A DNA stretch of 64,000 bases from Draconibacterium aestuarii (GTDB lineage: Bacteria > Bacteroidota > Bacteroidia > Bacteroidales > Prolixibacteraceae): NCBI GenBank assembly GCA_026671195.1, contig JAPOHD010000063.1:1-64000 (forward strand), given 5' to 3'. The first letter of the stretch is position 1, and every line of letters starts with the position of its first letter. The position numbers and the translations under genes are program-made. Below the pieces are notes generated by a model. That model searched no databases, had not been told where the DNA came from, and saw only the letters and a program-made list of their open reading frames with translations. This document shows positions 1 to 7,911 of the stretch, one piece after another.

Positions 1-64
1 ACAGACATTTTACTTACACTATGGCTTGTCCTTCGATAATCGACCATATTGTAAATCTATGAAA

Positions 65-127
65 TTTATAGAAACTAAAGTAGCTGCAATGAAATTGCAG
101 GGTTTTAACCATTAACTAGAAAATAAA
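65..127 (+). repeat. Dispersed repeat, copy 1, with short hairpin
   Basis: About 63 bp that recurs almost base for base at 1290-1352. Inside it is a perfect 7-bp inverted repeat (CTGCAAT ... ATTGCAG), and the loop differs between copies while the arms are kept. Nothing coding is seen in 1-335 apart from this repeat. Its function is unknown; the arm conservation suggests a structured or mobile-derived element. Confidence 0.6.
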
Positions 128-335
128 CTCTAAAAAAGTGTAACAAGAATAATCAGCGGTTTTTCGGGAAAATTTTAATACCAAAAGGAATTTGTGCCTC
201 AGTAAAAAAGATTGAAATTCAGAATGTTTATACAACAAAACAATTTGAAATGGATTGAAAATCAAAGAAAAAGCCATTCAATCCGTCTTTTTACTGAAAA
301 TCAAATAAATAATACGAAATACACAACAAAATAAG

Positions 336-365
336 TTTGGCTTAATAAAAAAAATACTATTTTTG
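336..365 (+). promoter_or_regulatory. Bacteroidota-type promoter of rplS
   Basis: A -33 TTTG lies at 336-339 and a -7 TAttTTTG at 358-365, separated by 18 bp, close to the Bacteroidota consensus TTTG-N19-TAnnTTTG. Transcription would start around 372, giving a leader of about 65 nt before rplS. The call rests on sequence only. Confidence 0.55.
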
Positions 366-389
366 CAGCCGATTTTATGCAATCTCTAT

Positions 390-405
390 TCCGTTAGGTA
401 ACGGA
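390..405 (+). promoter_or_regulatory. Hairpin in the rplS leader
   Basis: TCCGTTA-GG-TAACGGA is a perfect inverted repeat in the predicted 5' UTR, about 33 nt before the rplS start. As RNA it would fold as a 5-6 bp stem with an AGGU-type loop. Ribosomal-protein leaders are common autoregulatory sites, so this could be an L19 leader. That role is inference. Confidence 0.4.
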
Positions 406-437
406 TTATATTGCCAACTTATTAAAAAGAAAATAAA

Positions 438-785
438 ATGGATTTAGTTAAATTAGTAGAACAAGAATTTTCGACGGTAAGTGAATACCCGAAATTCAAT
501 GCTGGAGATACCATCACGGTAAGTTACAAAATTAAAGAGGGTAACAAAGAAAGAATCCAGAAGTTCCGCGGAGTGGTTATACAAGTGCGTGGAAGAGAGA
601 ACACAAAAACTTTTACTATCCGTAAAATGTCAGGAAACATTGGAGTAGAAAGAATCTTCCCAATTAATTCTCCTTTCATTGATAGTATTGAAGTTAACAA
701 ATACGGTCGTGTTCGTCGTAAAAGAATTTTTTACTTACGCGATCTTACAGGTAAAAAAGCCCGTATCAAGGAAAAAAGATTCTAA
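438..785 (+). CDS. rplS: 50S ribosomal protein L19
   Basis: Encodes 115 residues, the usual length for bL19, which sits at the 30S-50S interface of the ribosome. The family core is clear: an N-terminal helix ([11 protein letters not shown]), the [19 protein letters not shown] strand region near residues 23-41, the [21 protein letters not shown]-terminal block, and a basic end. The ATG follows an A-rich tract with no Shine-Dalgarno sequence, as usual in Bacteroidota. It is a single-gene unit with its own promoter (336-365), a hairpin leader, and an intrinsic terminator 16 nt after the stop. Nothing is unusual in the protein itself. Confidence 0.98.
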   Translation: MDLVKLVEQEFSTVSEYPKFNAGDTITVSYKIKEGNKERIQKFRGVVIQVRGRENTKTFTIRKMSGNIGVERIFPINSPFIDSIEVNKYGRVRRKRIFYLRDLTGKKARIKEKRF

Positions 786-800
786 AAAGAATTACGATAC

Positions 801-832
801 AAAAAAGGTCTCTGCAAAGAGGCCTTTTTTTT
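801..832 (+). terminator. Intrinsic terminator after rplS
   Basis: An A-run, a GGTCTC/GAGGCC stem (one G:U pair) around a TGCAAA-type loop, then a run of eight T. It lies directly downstream of rplS and closes its transcript. Confidence 0.8.
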
Positions 833-972
833 GTCTAATACTTTTTTGTTGTAACCAAAATTTGTCTATTCACTTAAATCACACAACGAATATTGGATCA
901 ACAGGAAAAAAAAGGCCGTCCATAATCCGTAAACTAACGCACCAGGAACAGCCTTCATCGATTGACAGACGT

Positions 973-1122
973 ATTATACCAACATGATATCAAACTGAGC
1001 CTTATAATTCCATTTCTTTGCGTTTCTGCGTCGTTATAAAAAATTCAACAGAACTCAGGATATGCCTCATTTTTACGCCTCGCAGAAACACAAATATTCT
1101 GAAATTATTTAAGACTCATTTC
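973..1122. repeat. MITE-like repeat, copy A
   Basis: About 150 bp of non-coding DNA that aligns, degenerately, with 11986-12133. It starts TTATACCAA...AAACTGAGCCTT and ends TTTAAGACTCATTT. The left end of this copy matches the reverse complement of the right end of the other copy at the same spacing, so the ancestral element would have had terminal inverted repeats of about 30 bp. No transposase gene is present. Confidence 0.45.
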
Positions 1123-1200
1123 GAACTAAACCAAGATGCATTAGAAATACATAGGTTTAAGCCTCGAATGAAATTCTAAAAAAAATGAGCATTGACAGAA

Positions 1201-1278
1201 GACCGAAGTCGGAAGACCGAAGAAAAACATTCAACGATTTATTTCGAAACTTCGGTCTCCGCTCTTCGGACTTCGGTC
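1201..1278. repeat. Long imperfect inverted repeat (GACCGAAG-type)
   Basis: The left arm, 1201-1222, begins GACCGAAGTCGGAAGACCGA. The right arm, 1250-1278, is its imperfect reverse complement with a 7-nt insertion. About 27 nt separate them. Each arm also repeats GACCGAAG within itself. The whole stretch 833-1359 is non-coding and built from repeats. Confidence 0.6.
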
Positions 1279-1289
1279 AAAAGAACAAG

Positions 1290-1352
1290 TTTATAGAAAC
1301 TAAAGTAGCTGCAATAAATTGCAGGGTTTTAAACCAGTAATTAGAAAATAAA
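1290..1352 (+). repeat. Dispersed repeat, copy 2, with short hairpin
   Basis: Second copy of the element at 65-127, same orientation. It keeps the CTGCAAT/ATTGCAG stem but has a shorter loop. It ends just before the stop of the leftward HMA gene, so it could form a structure at the 3' end of that transcript. Confidence 0.6.
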
Positions 1353-1359
1353 ATTGGTA

Positions 1360-1737
1360 TTATTCTCTTTCTTTGTGCTGCTCATGTTGATGCTCGTGAC
1401 CATTTTCACTGATTTCAGCCATTATTTTTTTGTACTCTTCGTGGCTTATTTTTTCAGCTTCGTAACCTTTTTTATTAACGGCTTCAGCCAGCTTTTCATC
1501 TGTATTTTTGCCGTCTTTGTATTTCACCAGAATAGTGTTTGAAGCGTGGTCCACTTTCAGGTCTTTTACACCCTTTTCAAATTTCAGATAATCGTAAATC
1601 GTCTTTTCACAATCAGCACAATCCATGTTGCTTTTAAAACATACAACCTTGTCCTCTTTTTTTTGCGCAAATATATCGGTAGTTGCAGCCCCGATAAACA
1701 TCGCTACCATTAACAGATAAATCAGTTTCTTCATCAT
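1360..1737 (-). CDS. Exported heavy-metal-associated (HMA) domain protein
   Basis: Encodes 125 residues. An N-terminal hydrophobic signal segment (about residues 3-22) ends near IFAQ, so the protein is exported to the periplasm or outer-membrane side. Residues 30-98 form one HMA fold with the metal-binding motif M-D-C-A-D-C (Cys40 and Cys43), as in CopZ/MerP-type chaperones. The C-terminus is His-rich (GHEHQHEQH), suggesting extra soft-metal or copper binding. It is the last gene of a leftward cassette after a TonB receptor (77-nt gap) and a Cys/His-rich protein. A periplasmic metal carrier is the likely role; the metal is not determined by sequence. A second in-frame ATG lies one codon downstream of the first. 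Confidence 0.85.
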   Translation of the reverse strand: MMKKLIYLLMVAMFIGAATTDIFAQKKEDKVVCFKSNMDCADCEKTIYDYLKFEKGVKDLKVDHASNTILVKYKDGKNTDEKLAEAVNKKGYEAEKISHEEYKKIMAEISENGHEHQHEQHKERE

Positions 1738-1813
1738 TCAAATTTTAAGGTTTTACTATACGTTATTATTGTCTTTTTCATTCTCCATGTCTCAGGCTTT
1801 CGGCTTTTGGTTT

Positions 1814-4033
1814 CTAATCGTAATTTAAGTTAAATCGTAAGCCCACATATATTTTACGTCCCATAACCGGCCCCCAAACATTAGTGGCATTAAACTCCGG
1901 ACCAAAAGGATCGTCGGCTCCTGCAATAGGATTAGTTTGTTTAAAATCACTCAAATTTTCTACACCTGCATAAATGTTCCATAAACGAAAATATTTGGTT
2001 ATCTGAGCATTCATAACTGTATAAGGTGAAAATTTTTGATCAGCCACTGCCACACTCGCATCTGACGCAACTATAGGAATACGTCCTCCCCCGTTAAACT
2101 GAACAGTATAATCAAACATCCACTTTTTCAGATTGGTGGTATAATTCAAATTTATTAAGCCCTTGTAATCGTTGGTAAGCGGTTTGTCTTTTAGCTCACC
2201 TCCAATGGTTTGCTTAATATCGTTTACGCGGTAGGCAAGTAGTAAATCCAATCGTTCAGTGGGCTCCCATCTCAAATCAAACTGCAAACTGTTTGCGTAC
2301 GATTTGCCATCAAGCGCAGTCAGTAAAATATAATCGGCAGACGTTTCGCGGTCAACAATCAGTTGCGACTGGAAATCGGTGCGGAAAAATTCCGCATTCA
2401 ATGTTAAATCTCTTCCCAGAAGTGTGTAATTCTGAATTAAAGCAATTCCGTAATTCCATGCTTCTTCCTGCATCACGTTTTTGTCCCATTTTAACGGTCT
2501 TGAATTGGCCAGCATAAAAGTATTCTCGGAAAGCACATTGGCAGTTCGGTAACCTTTTCCGGCACTGGTACGAAGGGTAAAATGCTGCCCCATCCGGTAT
2601 CTGAAATGCATACGAGGTGTAACAAATGTTCCAAATTCGTCATGAAAATCAACGCGAACGCCAGTCATAAAAGTAAGGTTTGAATTGGGTTTAAACGTAT
2701 ATTCTGTAAAAACTCCGGGAACTTTTTCAGTACGTTGAATATCCTGATTGTATAGTATTTCGTTAAAATCATCGAAAATAAAACTAGCACCGCTGTTTAA
2801 AGTATGTGTAGCTGCTCTATTTAAATCGCGGGTTAAAACAGCACTGGCATACAAACGGCTTTCGTTGGCATTATAATCGGTTAACCCGTAAAACGATTCG
2901 GTTTCGTGACGCGAGAAATTTGACAGAAATGCCAAAGCTGTTCGCGTATCGGGCCAAACGTAGCCTGTTTTAAAAAATGCATCTATACGGTCGTTTTTTA
3001 TACTCACGCCGTAAGGATTTGTCGGCGAAGAGACCATGTTTCGATCGGCATTAACTTGTCCGCCCAATCGATCTTCAGTTAATATATTAAATCCGGCTTG
3101 CGCCATGTATCCTTTATGGTTGTTGTATTTCCAACGGTTTCCGATTTGAAACATACGTGACAGAGGTTCGTCGAGAAATCCATCATTGTTGTTGTCGTTT
3201 TTTTTCGACAAATCATGGCCATGAACAAAAATACCGCTTGTCAGCGTATCGCCTTTCACCTTTATATTTGCATTTCCGTTAAACTCAACCCGTCCGTCGT
3301 TATTCCTATACAGATTGAGAAATAATTTCTCACTCGAATCGGGCTTTTTCAGTTCAGCATTAATTTGCCCGGCAATGGCGTCGTAACCATTTAGTACCGA
3401 TGCCGCGCCTTTCGATACCTGAATAGATTCTAACCAGGGACCAGGAATATAGGTTAATCCAAATGTAGTGGCTAATCCGCGCAGGTTTGGCATGTTCTCA
3501 ACTTGCAAAAGCGAATAGGTTCCATCAAGTCCAAGCAGTTTAATTTGTTTGGCTCCTGTAATTGCATCGCTGTAACTAACATCCACCGAAGGATTGGTTT
3601 CGAAACTTTCAGCCAGATTACAGCAGGCTGCTTTATGCAATTCAGCTCCACCAATATTTTCGGTTTGAATTGGGTTGATGGTAGATAAATAAGTCCCCCG
3701 GTTCTTTTTCACCACAGTAACTTCTTCCAATTCCAGATTGGGCTTAAGAACAACTTCAACAGGATCTGAATCGTGAACATGAAGCACCTGTGATTCGTAA
3801 CCAACAAAGCTGAACACCAGCATGTGTTGTCCGGTTTTCTGTTTTATTTTAAATGAACCGTCCGGACTCGAAGCTGTACCGTCATTTGTTCCCTCCCATA
3901 CAACGTTTACACCAGGGAGCGGTTGTTTCCCATTTTCATCGTTCCCAAATACTGTACCTGCAATATTCTGAGAAAATGTTAGAAACGGTATAAATAGTAG
4001 TAATAAAAGTAAGAGTAGTATGTAATTTTTCAT
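1814..4033 (-). CDS. TonB-dependent receptor, probably for a metal or metal complex
   Basis: Encodes 739 residues. A signal peptide (about 1-22) precedes a carboxypeptidase-regulatory-like domain (about 23-100), a TonB plug (about 105-225, with the AACCNLAESFETNPSVDVSY region) and a 22-strand-type outer-membrane barrel to the C-terminus. The protein lacks a SusC-length barrel and has no SusD partner, so polysaccharide uptake is unlikely. It sits between a Cys/His-rich small exported protein and an HMA protein, which points to a metal substrate such as copper. That substrate is inference from context. The adjacent Cys-Cys in the plug is a visible peculiarity that could bind metal. Confidence 0.85.
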   Translation of the reverse strand: MKNYILLLLLLLLFIPFLTFSQNIAGTVFGNDENGKQPLPGVNVVWEGTNDGTASSPDGSFKIKQKTGQHMLVFSFVGYESQVLHVHDSDPVEVVLKPNLELEEVTVVKKNRGTYLSTINPIQTENIGGAELHKAACCNLAESFETNPSVDVSYSDAITGAKQIKLLGLDGTYSLLQVENMPNLRGLATTFGLTYIPGPWLESIQVSKGAASVLNGYDAIAGQINAELKKPDSSEKLFLNLYRNNDGRVEFNGNANIKVKGDTLTSGIFVHGHDLSKKNDNNNDGFLDEPLSRMFQIGNRWKYNNHKGYMAQAGFNILTEDRLGGQVNADRNMVSSPTNPYGVSIKNDRIDAFFKTGYVWPDTRTALAFLSNFSRHETESFYGLTDYNANESRLYASAVLTRDLNRAATHTLNSGASFIFDDFNEILYNQDIQRTEKVPGVFTEYTFKPNSNLTFMTGVRVDFHDEFGTFVTPRMHFRYRMGQHFTLRTSAGKGYRTANVLSENTFMLANSRPLKWDKNVMQEEAWNYGIALIQNYTLLGRDLTLNAEFFRTDFQSQLIVDRETSADYILLTALDGKSYANSLQFDLRWEPTERLDLLLAYRVNDIKQTIGGELKDKPLTNDYKGLINLNYTTNLKKWMFDYTVQFNGGGRIPIVASDASVAVADQKFSPYTVMNAQITKYFRLWNIYAGVENLSDFKQTNPIAGADDPFGPEFNATNVWGPVMGRKIYVGLRFNLNYD

Positions 4034-4179
4034 TGCTTAAAGTAATATCGACATGAATGTCAAATGATTGAATTGAGTTATTCTTCTGCTCGATGAATAA
4101 TGAAGCAGAATCTCTTTTGGTAGAAAATATTTCCTACCATACTTCTTCATGTCAAAAAAAATGACATGAAGAAATTACT

Positions 4180-4662
4180 TTAAGCTATTAATGGAATTTT
4201 AAGCTGGTGTATTTGAATGAGAAAATCAAACGATGAAATAACATTAGGAGGCGAACCGGGATAAAAGCTTTGCTCACAAGTTTGTAAGTTATCAGCGGCC
4301 AGTTCTGCTAAGATTTCCAAACGCGCCACAAACAGCTCAATACCCTGCACTGTAACGAAATCTATTTCATCGCCAATTGCTTTATCTTTCAATTTGAAAA
4401 AGAAAATCTCAGGTGAATCGCAACCACAGCTTTTTGTATGATCCGAACAATCATGACATTCAATAGAGCTACACTCTACTTCGTTTTGGTTGAAATCGTG
4501 TAAATGATGCTCGTGAAAAATTTCCTCACAAGTTTCCGGCCGAACAAAAACACTAGTTTGCTCTATTCCTGTACACGAACAACTGGTTTTATACATCATA
4601 AATCCGGAAGATGAAATCAAAAAAATCATCCCCATTAGAAGTACAGTTATGTGTTTAACCAT
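4180..4662 (-). CDS. Small exported Cys/His-rich protein (HYC_CC_PP-like)
   Basis: About 160 residues. A hydrophobic N-terminus (signal peptide or single anchor) is followed by a strongly Cys/His-rich middle: CSC, HEHHLHDF, a C-x4-C-x2-C pattern and CGC. A PGSPP motif lies near the end. Small proteins of this composition are known in Bacteroidota beside TonB receptors and HMA proteins (the HYC_CC_PP family name fits). It is first in the leftward cassette. Two starts are possible: GTG at 4668 or ATG at 4662. ATG 4662 is chosen because the -7 promoter box at 4673-4680 leaves almost no leader for the GTG. The biochemical role is unknown; metal sensing or binding is plausible. Confidence 0.75.
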   Translation of the reverse strand: MVKHITVLLMGMIFLISSSGFMMYKTSCSCTGIEQTSVFVRPETCEEIFHEHHLHDFNQNEVECSSIECHDCSDHTKSCGCDSPEIFFFKLKDKAIGDEIDFVTVQGIELFVARLEILAELAADNLQTCEQSFYPGSPPNVISSFDFLIQIHQLKIPLIA

Positions 4663-4672
4663 TTTCACAATA

Positions 4673-4680
4673 CAAATATA
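4673..4680 (-). promoter_or_regulatory. -7 box (TATATTTG) of the metal cassette
   Basis: A perfect TAnnTTTG on the minus strand lies 10 nt before the ATG at 4662, so the mRNA would be nearly leaderless. No clear -33 TTTG was found at the expected distance. Confidence 0.35.
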
Positions 4681-4761
4681 ACGACATATAAAGGGTAAAG
4701 GTTGTTAACGGGATGTTAAAGCACACGATAGTATTTAGCAACACTACCGGTTTTCAGAAAT

Positions 4762-4799
4762 AAGAAGGGAGAAAAATTCAATATTCTTTCTCCCTTCTT
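4762..4799 (-). terminator. Hairpin terminator after the M49 peptidase gene
   Basis: AAGAAGGGAGAAA (4762-4774) pairs perfectly with 4787-4799. The 13-bp stem lies 24 nt beyond the stop of the leftward peptidase gene. The following T tract is weak, so termination efficiency is uncertain. Confidence 0.55.
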
Positions 4800-4822
4800 T
4801 ACAGCGAACTCTTAACTCCTAA

Positions 4823-6472
4823 CTATAGCCCCAAAACTTCGGCTCCCTGTTCAAATACAATATCGCGCGGAATACCGGCTTCCCCAATCCTGTCCAAGTC
4901 ATTTTGAAGTGCTTCGCGGATATATCCTTTTTCTTTTAGCAAAACAGTTGCTGTTTCATAATCGCCATCCCCCTGTATTTTAAGTACATCAGCCGAAAGA
5001 TCAAACATTGCTTGTTTCATTTTTTCGTAATCAACACGGTAAGTTCCGTTAGTTTCGTCGCGGGTAAAAGCACCTGCTTCCTCGAAATAATAAAAACGCA
5101 TCATATTTGCTTTTCCATGGGCGCTGGCTGCTCCAAACCGCACCGAGCGAAAAATACCGGCCATAAAAGTTACAAAGTTGTCCATCATGTCTTTATCGCT
5201 GAATTCTCCCATTTCATTTAGCTGATATACACACCACAAGCCAAGAATATCTGCTTTCCCTTCTTCAATCGATGTGTATGCATCTTTTAAAGCTTCGCGC
5301 ACTGTTGTGCTTTTATCCACCGTATTCCCCATACCTAAACCATGTGCTACCTCGTGAAACATGGTATTTTCAAAGAATGCATCGAACTTTACATGTTTGC
5401 GCTGGTCTTCAGCAATTAATAAATCGGCAATAGGAATCAGAATTTTATCAAATTTTGCCTGCATCGAATTTTTCAATTGTAGTTTTCGACTACCTTTTGT
5501 ATTTCGTACCACTTCGTCGTTGGGCAAATTAATTGCAATAGTTTTACTCCCCGCATTACAATCGCCGGCATAATAAATCGCATCGTAGACATTAATGTCA
5601 GAGTCAATTCCCGGTGTTTCACTTTTGTATTTTTTATCGCAGGGCAAAGCCGTTTGTAAGCCCGGAAGCAGTGCAGCATATTTTTCCAGTTTTTCGCTCC
5701 ACTGTTTATCTTTAATCAGAATAAAAGATTCATGAGCTGTTTTGTACCCATACAATTGATCTTCGTAGTTTTCGATTGGCCCTATAATAAATTCGATGGT
5801 ATTGTTTTTCATTTCCATCCATGCCACGTCACTATCAAAATAATCGTCGGTAAGCAAAGCCTGCGAACGTTTTTCGAGGTAATTTTTCAATCCTGGATCT
5901 TCAGCTAACCCGGCAGCTTTTACCAATAGCTGTGCAACTTTTTCAACCTGCTTTTTAAATGCAATGTGATATGGAATTGATTGTAATTTACCATCTTCGC
6001 CCCTACGAATCAAGGTATAAAGACTTGTTTTTGAATCATCGTCCCAAGCTTCAAATTCTGCCTTGGTCATATCGATCGGATAAAAATTTGCCCCTGCAGG
6101 TTTGTCTTCATACTCCGCTAAAAATGATTTATTGGCATTTAAACGTTCCCACGGACCGTAATTTAAATCTATAAACTTCCGGGTATATTCATTCCAGTCT
6201 TTCGTATCCAATTCCGCTTTATTACCAAAGGCTTCAACCCAATAAATTTCTTCTATCAGTTTACCGGCCTCTAATAATATAGGAAGCATCTGTTTTTCCT
6301 TTTCAGTAAGTACACTTAAATCGGTGGTTAATTTAAACGAAACAAATTCATCTGCTTTTTTTCGTATTTCTTCATTCTCTTTCATTTCTCCGTCGTGTTT
6401 TGTTTCTTTTTTTGTTGATGTAGTGCAGCTAAAAGCAAGTGCAGCTGCAAAAAAGATTAATAATTTTTTCAT
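4823..6472 (-). CDS. Lipoprotein of the dipeptidyl-peptidase III (M49) family
   Basis: Encodes 549 residues. The signal peptide ends in a lipobox with Cys16, so the protein is a lipoprotein. The zinc site is visible as H373-E-V-A-H377 and E403-E-G-K-A-D408, matching the M49 pair HExx(G)H and EExxAD; E404 would be the third ligand. The motif is the pentapeptide HExxH rather than the common hexapeptide HExxGH, a variant described in some bacterial DPP III enzymes. The protein is shorter than the about 700-residue eukaryotic enzymes. Expected activity is removal of dipeptides from oligopeptide N-termini in the periplasm or at the surface. It is monocistronic, followed by a hairpin at 4762-4799. 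Confidence 0.85.
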   Translation of the reverse strand: MKKLLIFFAAALAFSCTTSTKKETKHDGEMKENEEIRKKADEFVSFKLTTDLSVLTEKEKQMLPILLEAGKLIEEIYWVEAFGNKAELDTKDWNEYTRKFIDLNYGPWERLNANKSFLAEYEDKPAGANFYPIDMTKAEFEAWDDDSKTSLYTLIRRGEDGKLQSIPYHIAFKKQVEKVAQLLVKAAGLAEDPGLKNYLEKRSQALLTDDYFDSDVAWMEMKNNTIEFIIGPIENYEDQLYGYKTAHESFILIKDKQWSEKLEKYAALLPGLQTALPCDKKYKSETPGIDSDINVYDAIYYAGDCNAGSKTIAINLPNDEVVRNTKGSRKLQLKNSMQAKFDKILIPIADLLIAEDQRKHVKFDAFFENTMFHEVAHGLGMGNTVDKSTTVREALKDAYTSIEEGKADILGLWCVYQLNEMGEFSDKDMMDNFVTFMAGIFRSVRFGAASAHGKANMMRFYYFEEAGAFTRDETNGTYRVDYEKMKQAMFDLSADVLKIQGDGDYETATVLLKEKGYIREALQNDLDRIGEAGIPRDIVFEQGAEVLGL

Positions 6473-6979
6473 TTGCTTGTATCTTTAATTTTCAGTTGTG
6501 ACTCATTCAAAATAAATTCATCCTTATTTTTAATACTATTTCACCTTATTTATTTTATTTACGTTTATTTAAATTCAATTCAAAACTACAAAAGTCAGTA
6601 GTTTTTTTTAATGATTTTTCACTATGTAGTCACGCTAAGTTACCTTAAATAAATTTCATCCTTATTTCCACCATCTCTTTAAAATTCGCAACAGTAACGA
6701 AATGTAGTTTTTCTCCTGCTCTTATTATTTTTTCAGCACGTTTCCACTTAACGAATTAATTGTGAGGAAATTCTAACAACACCATTTAACGACAAGCAGT
6801 ATGTTACATTTATTGAAGAAATTTTTCAACAGAATTTGCAACTTAATTTTCGAATGACCGTGAACAAAATTCGATAGAAAAAGTTAAGAAAGCAGAGTTT
6901 AAACCTTAAAAACGATTAAACATAGAGTATTTGTAATTAATCTCAATTAGCTTTGTGGCCTATTTCATAAAAAATAATT
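6473..6979. other. Divergent intergenic region
   Basis: 507 bp of very AT-rich DNA between the leftward peptidase gene and fabI. Candidate -7 boxes are TAGTTTTG on the minus strand at 6581-6588 (peptidase) and TAgcTTTG on the plus strand at 6948-6955 (fabI, 25 nt before its ATG). No ORF, repeat or RNA gene is supported. Confidence 0.4.
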
Positions 6980-7846
6980 ATGGGAAATAACTTATTAAAA
7001 GGAAAACGGGGAATTATTTTCGGAGCATTAAATCCGGATTCAATTGCCTGGAAAGTAGCAGAACGAGCGTACGAAGAAGGCGCAACCTTAACGTTAACCA
7101 ATACACCGGTTGCGTTACGCATGGGTGAAACCAAGGCATTGGCAGAAAAACTGAACACCAAAGTAATTGGAGCCGATGCCACAAACGTTGACGATTTAAA
7201 AAAATTATTTACCGAATCGATCGAGTTTTTAGGAGGAAAAATTGACTTTGTTCTCCATTCAATTGGTATGTCTCCAAATGTAAGAAAGGAACGTCATTAC
7301 AGTGATTTGGATTATAATTACCTGGATAAAACACTGGATGTATCAGCCATTTCTTTTCATAAAATTTTGCAAACAGCCCGTAAACTTGATGCCATAAACG
7401 AATGGGGTTCGGTAGTAGCCTTATCGTATGTAGCTGCACAACGTACCTTTTTTGGGTATAACGATATGGCAGATGCAAAATCGTTACTTGAATCGATTGC
7501 ACGTAGCTTTGGATATATTTATGGACGTGAGAAACGAGTAAGAGTTAACACCATTTCTCAATCGCCAACCATGACAACTGCCGGAAGCGGTGTTAAAGGT
7601 TTCGATCGTTTATTGGATTTTGCCGAAAGAATGTCGCCACTTGGAAATGCAAGCGGTGATGAGTGTGCAGATTACTGCATTACTTTGTTTTCGGATCTAA
7701 CACGGAAAGTAACCATGCAAAACCTCTTCAATGACGGTGGGTTCTCAAATATGGGTATGAGTTTACGTGCACTTCAGCAATACGAAAAAGGTTTGTACAC
7801 CGACGAATCAACCGGGAAACGCAGTAAAGATCACAGTTGGGATTAA
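6980..7846 (+). CDS. fabI: Enoyl-[acyl-carrier-protein] reductase (NADH)
   Basis: Encodes 288 residues of the short-chain dehydrogenase fold. FabI reduces trans-2-enoyl-ACP in the last step of each type II fatty-acid elongation cycle in the cytoplasm. The FabI-type nucleotide motif G-x5-SIAW (residues 15-24) and the catalytic set Tyr150, Tyr160 and Lys167 (spacing Y-x9-Y-x6-K) match the family. The Bacteroidota form carries a C-terminal extension (ESTGKRSKDHSWD). Monocistronic, with a -7 box at 6948-6955 and a shared terminator before the convergent acyl-CoA synthetase gene. This is the usual triclosan and diazaborine target. Confidence 0.95.
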   Translation: MGNNLLKGKRGIIFGALNPDSIAWKVAERAYEEGATLTLTNTPVALRMGETKALAEKLNTKVIGADATNVDDLKKLFTESIEFLGGKIDFVLHSIGMSPNVRKERHYSDLDYNYLDKTLDVSAISFHKILQTARKLDAINEWGSVVALSYVAAQRTFFGYNDMADAKSLLESIARSFGYIYGREKRVRVNTISQSPTMTTAGSGVKGFDRLLDFAERMSPLGNASGDECADYCITLFSDLTRKVTMQNLFNDGGFSNMGMSLRALQQYEKGLYTDESTGKRSKDHSWD

Positions 7847-7867
7847 TTTTGTTCAAGATATTTTCTA

Positions 7868-7900
7868 AAGGCCGTCTCAAAAGGATGGCCTTTTTTTTGT
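7868..7900. terminator. Terminator between fabI and the convergent synthetase gene
   Basis: AAAGGCCGTC ... GATGGCCTTTTTTTT: a 7-bp stem with one G:U pair and an eight-T run in the plus direction. It ends fabI transcription. In the minus direction the A-run becomes a shorter U tract, so it may also serve the neighbour. Confidence 0.8.
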
Positions 7901-7911
7901 ATTTACTCAAG

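Noticed and set aside
679-987. Plus-strand ORF overlapping the end of rplS
   Set aside because: Out of frame with rplS, runs through its terminator and into repeat DNA; no family resemblance.
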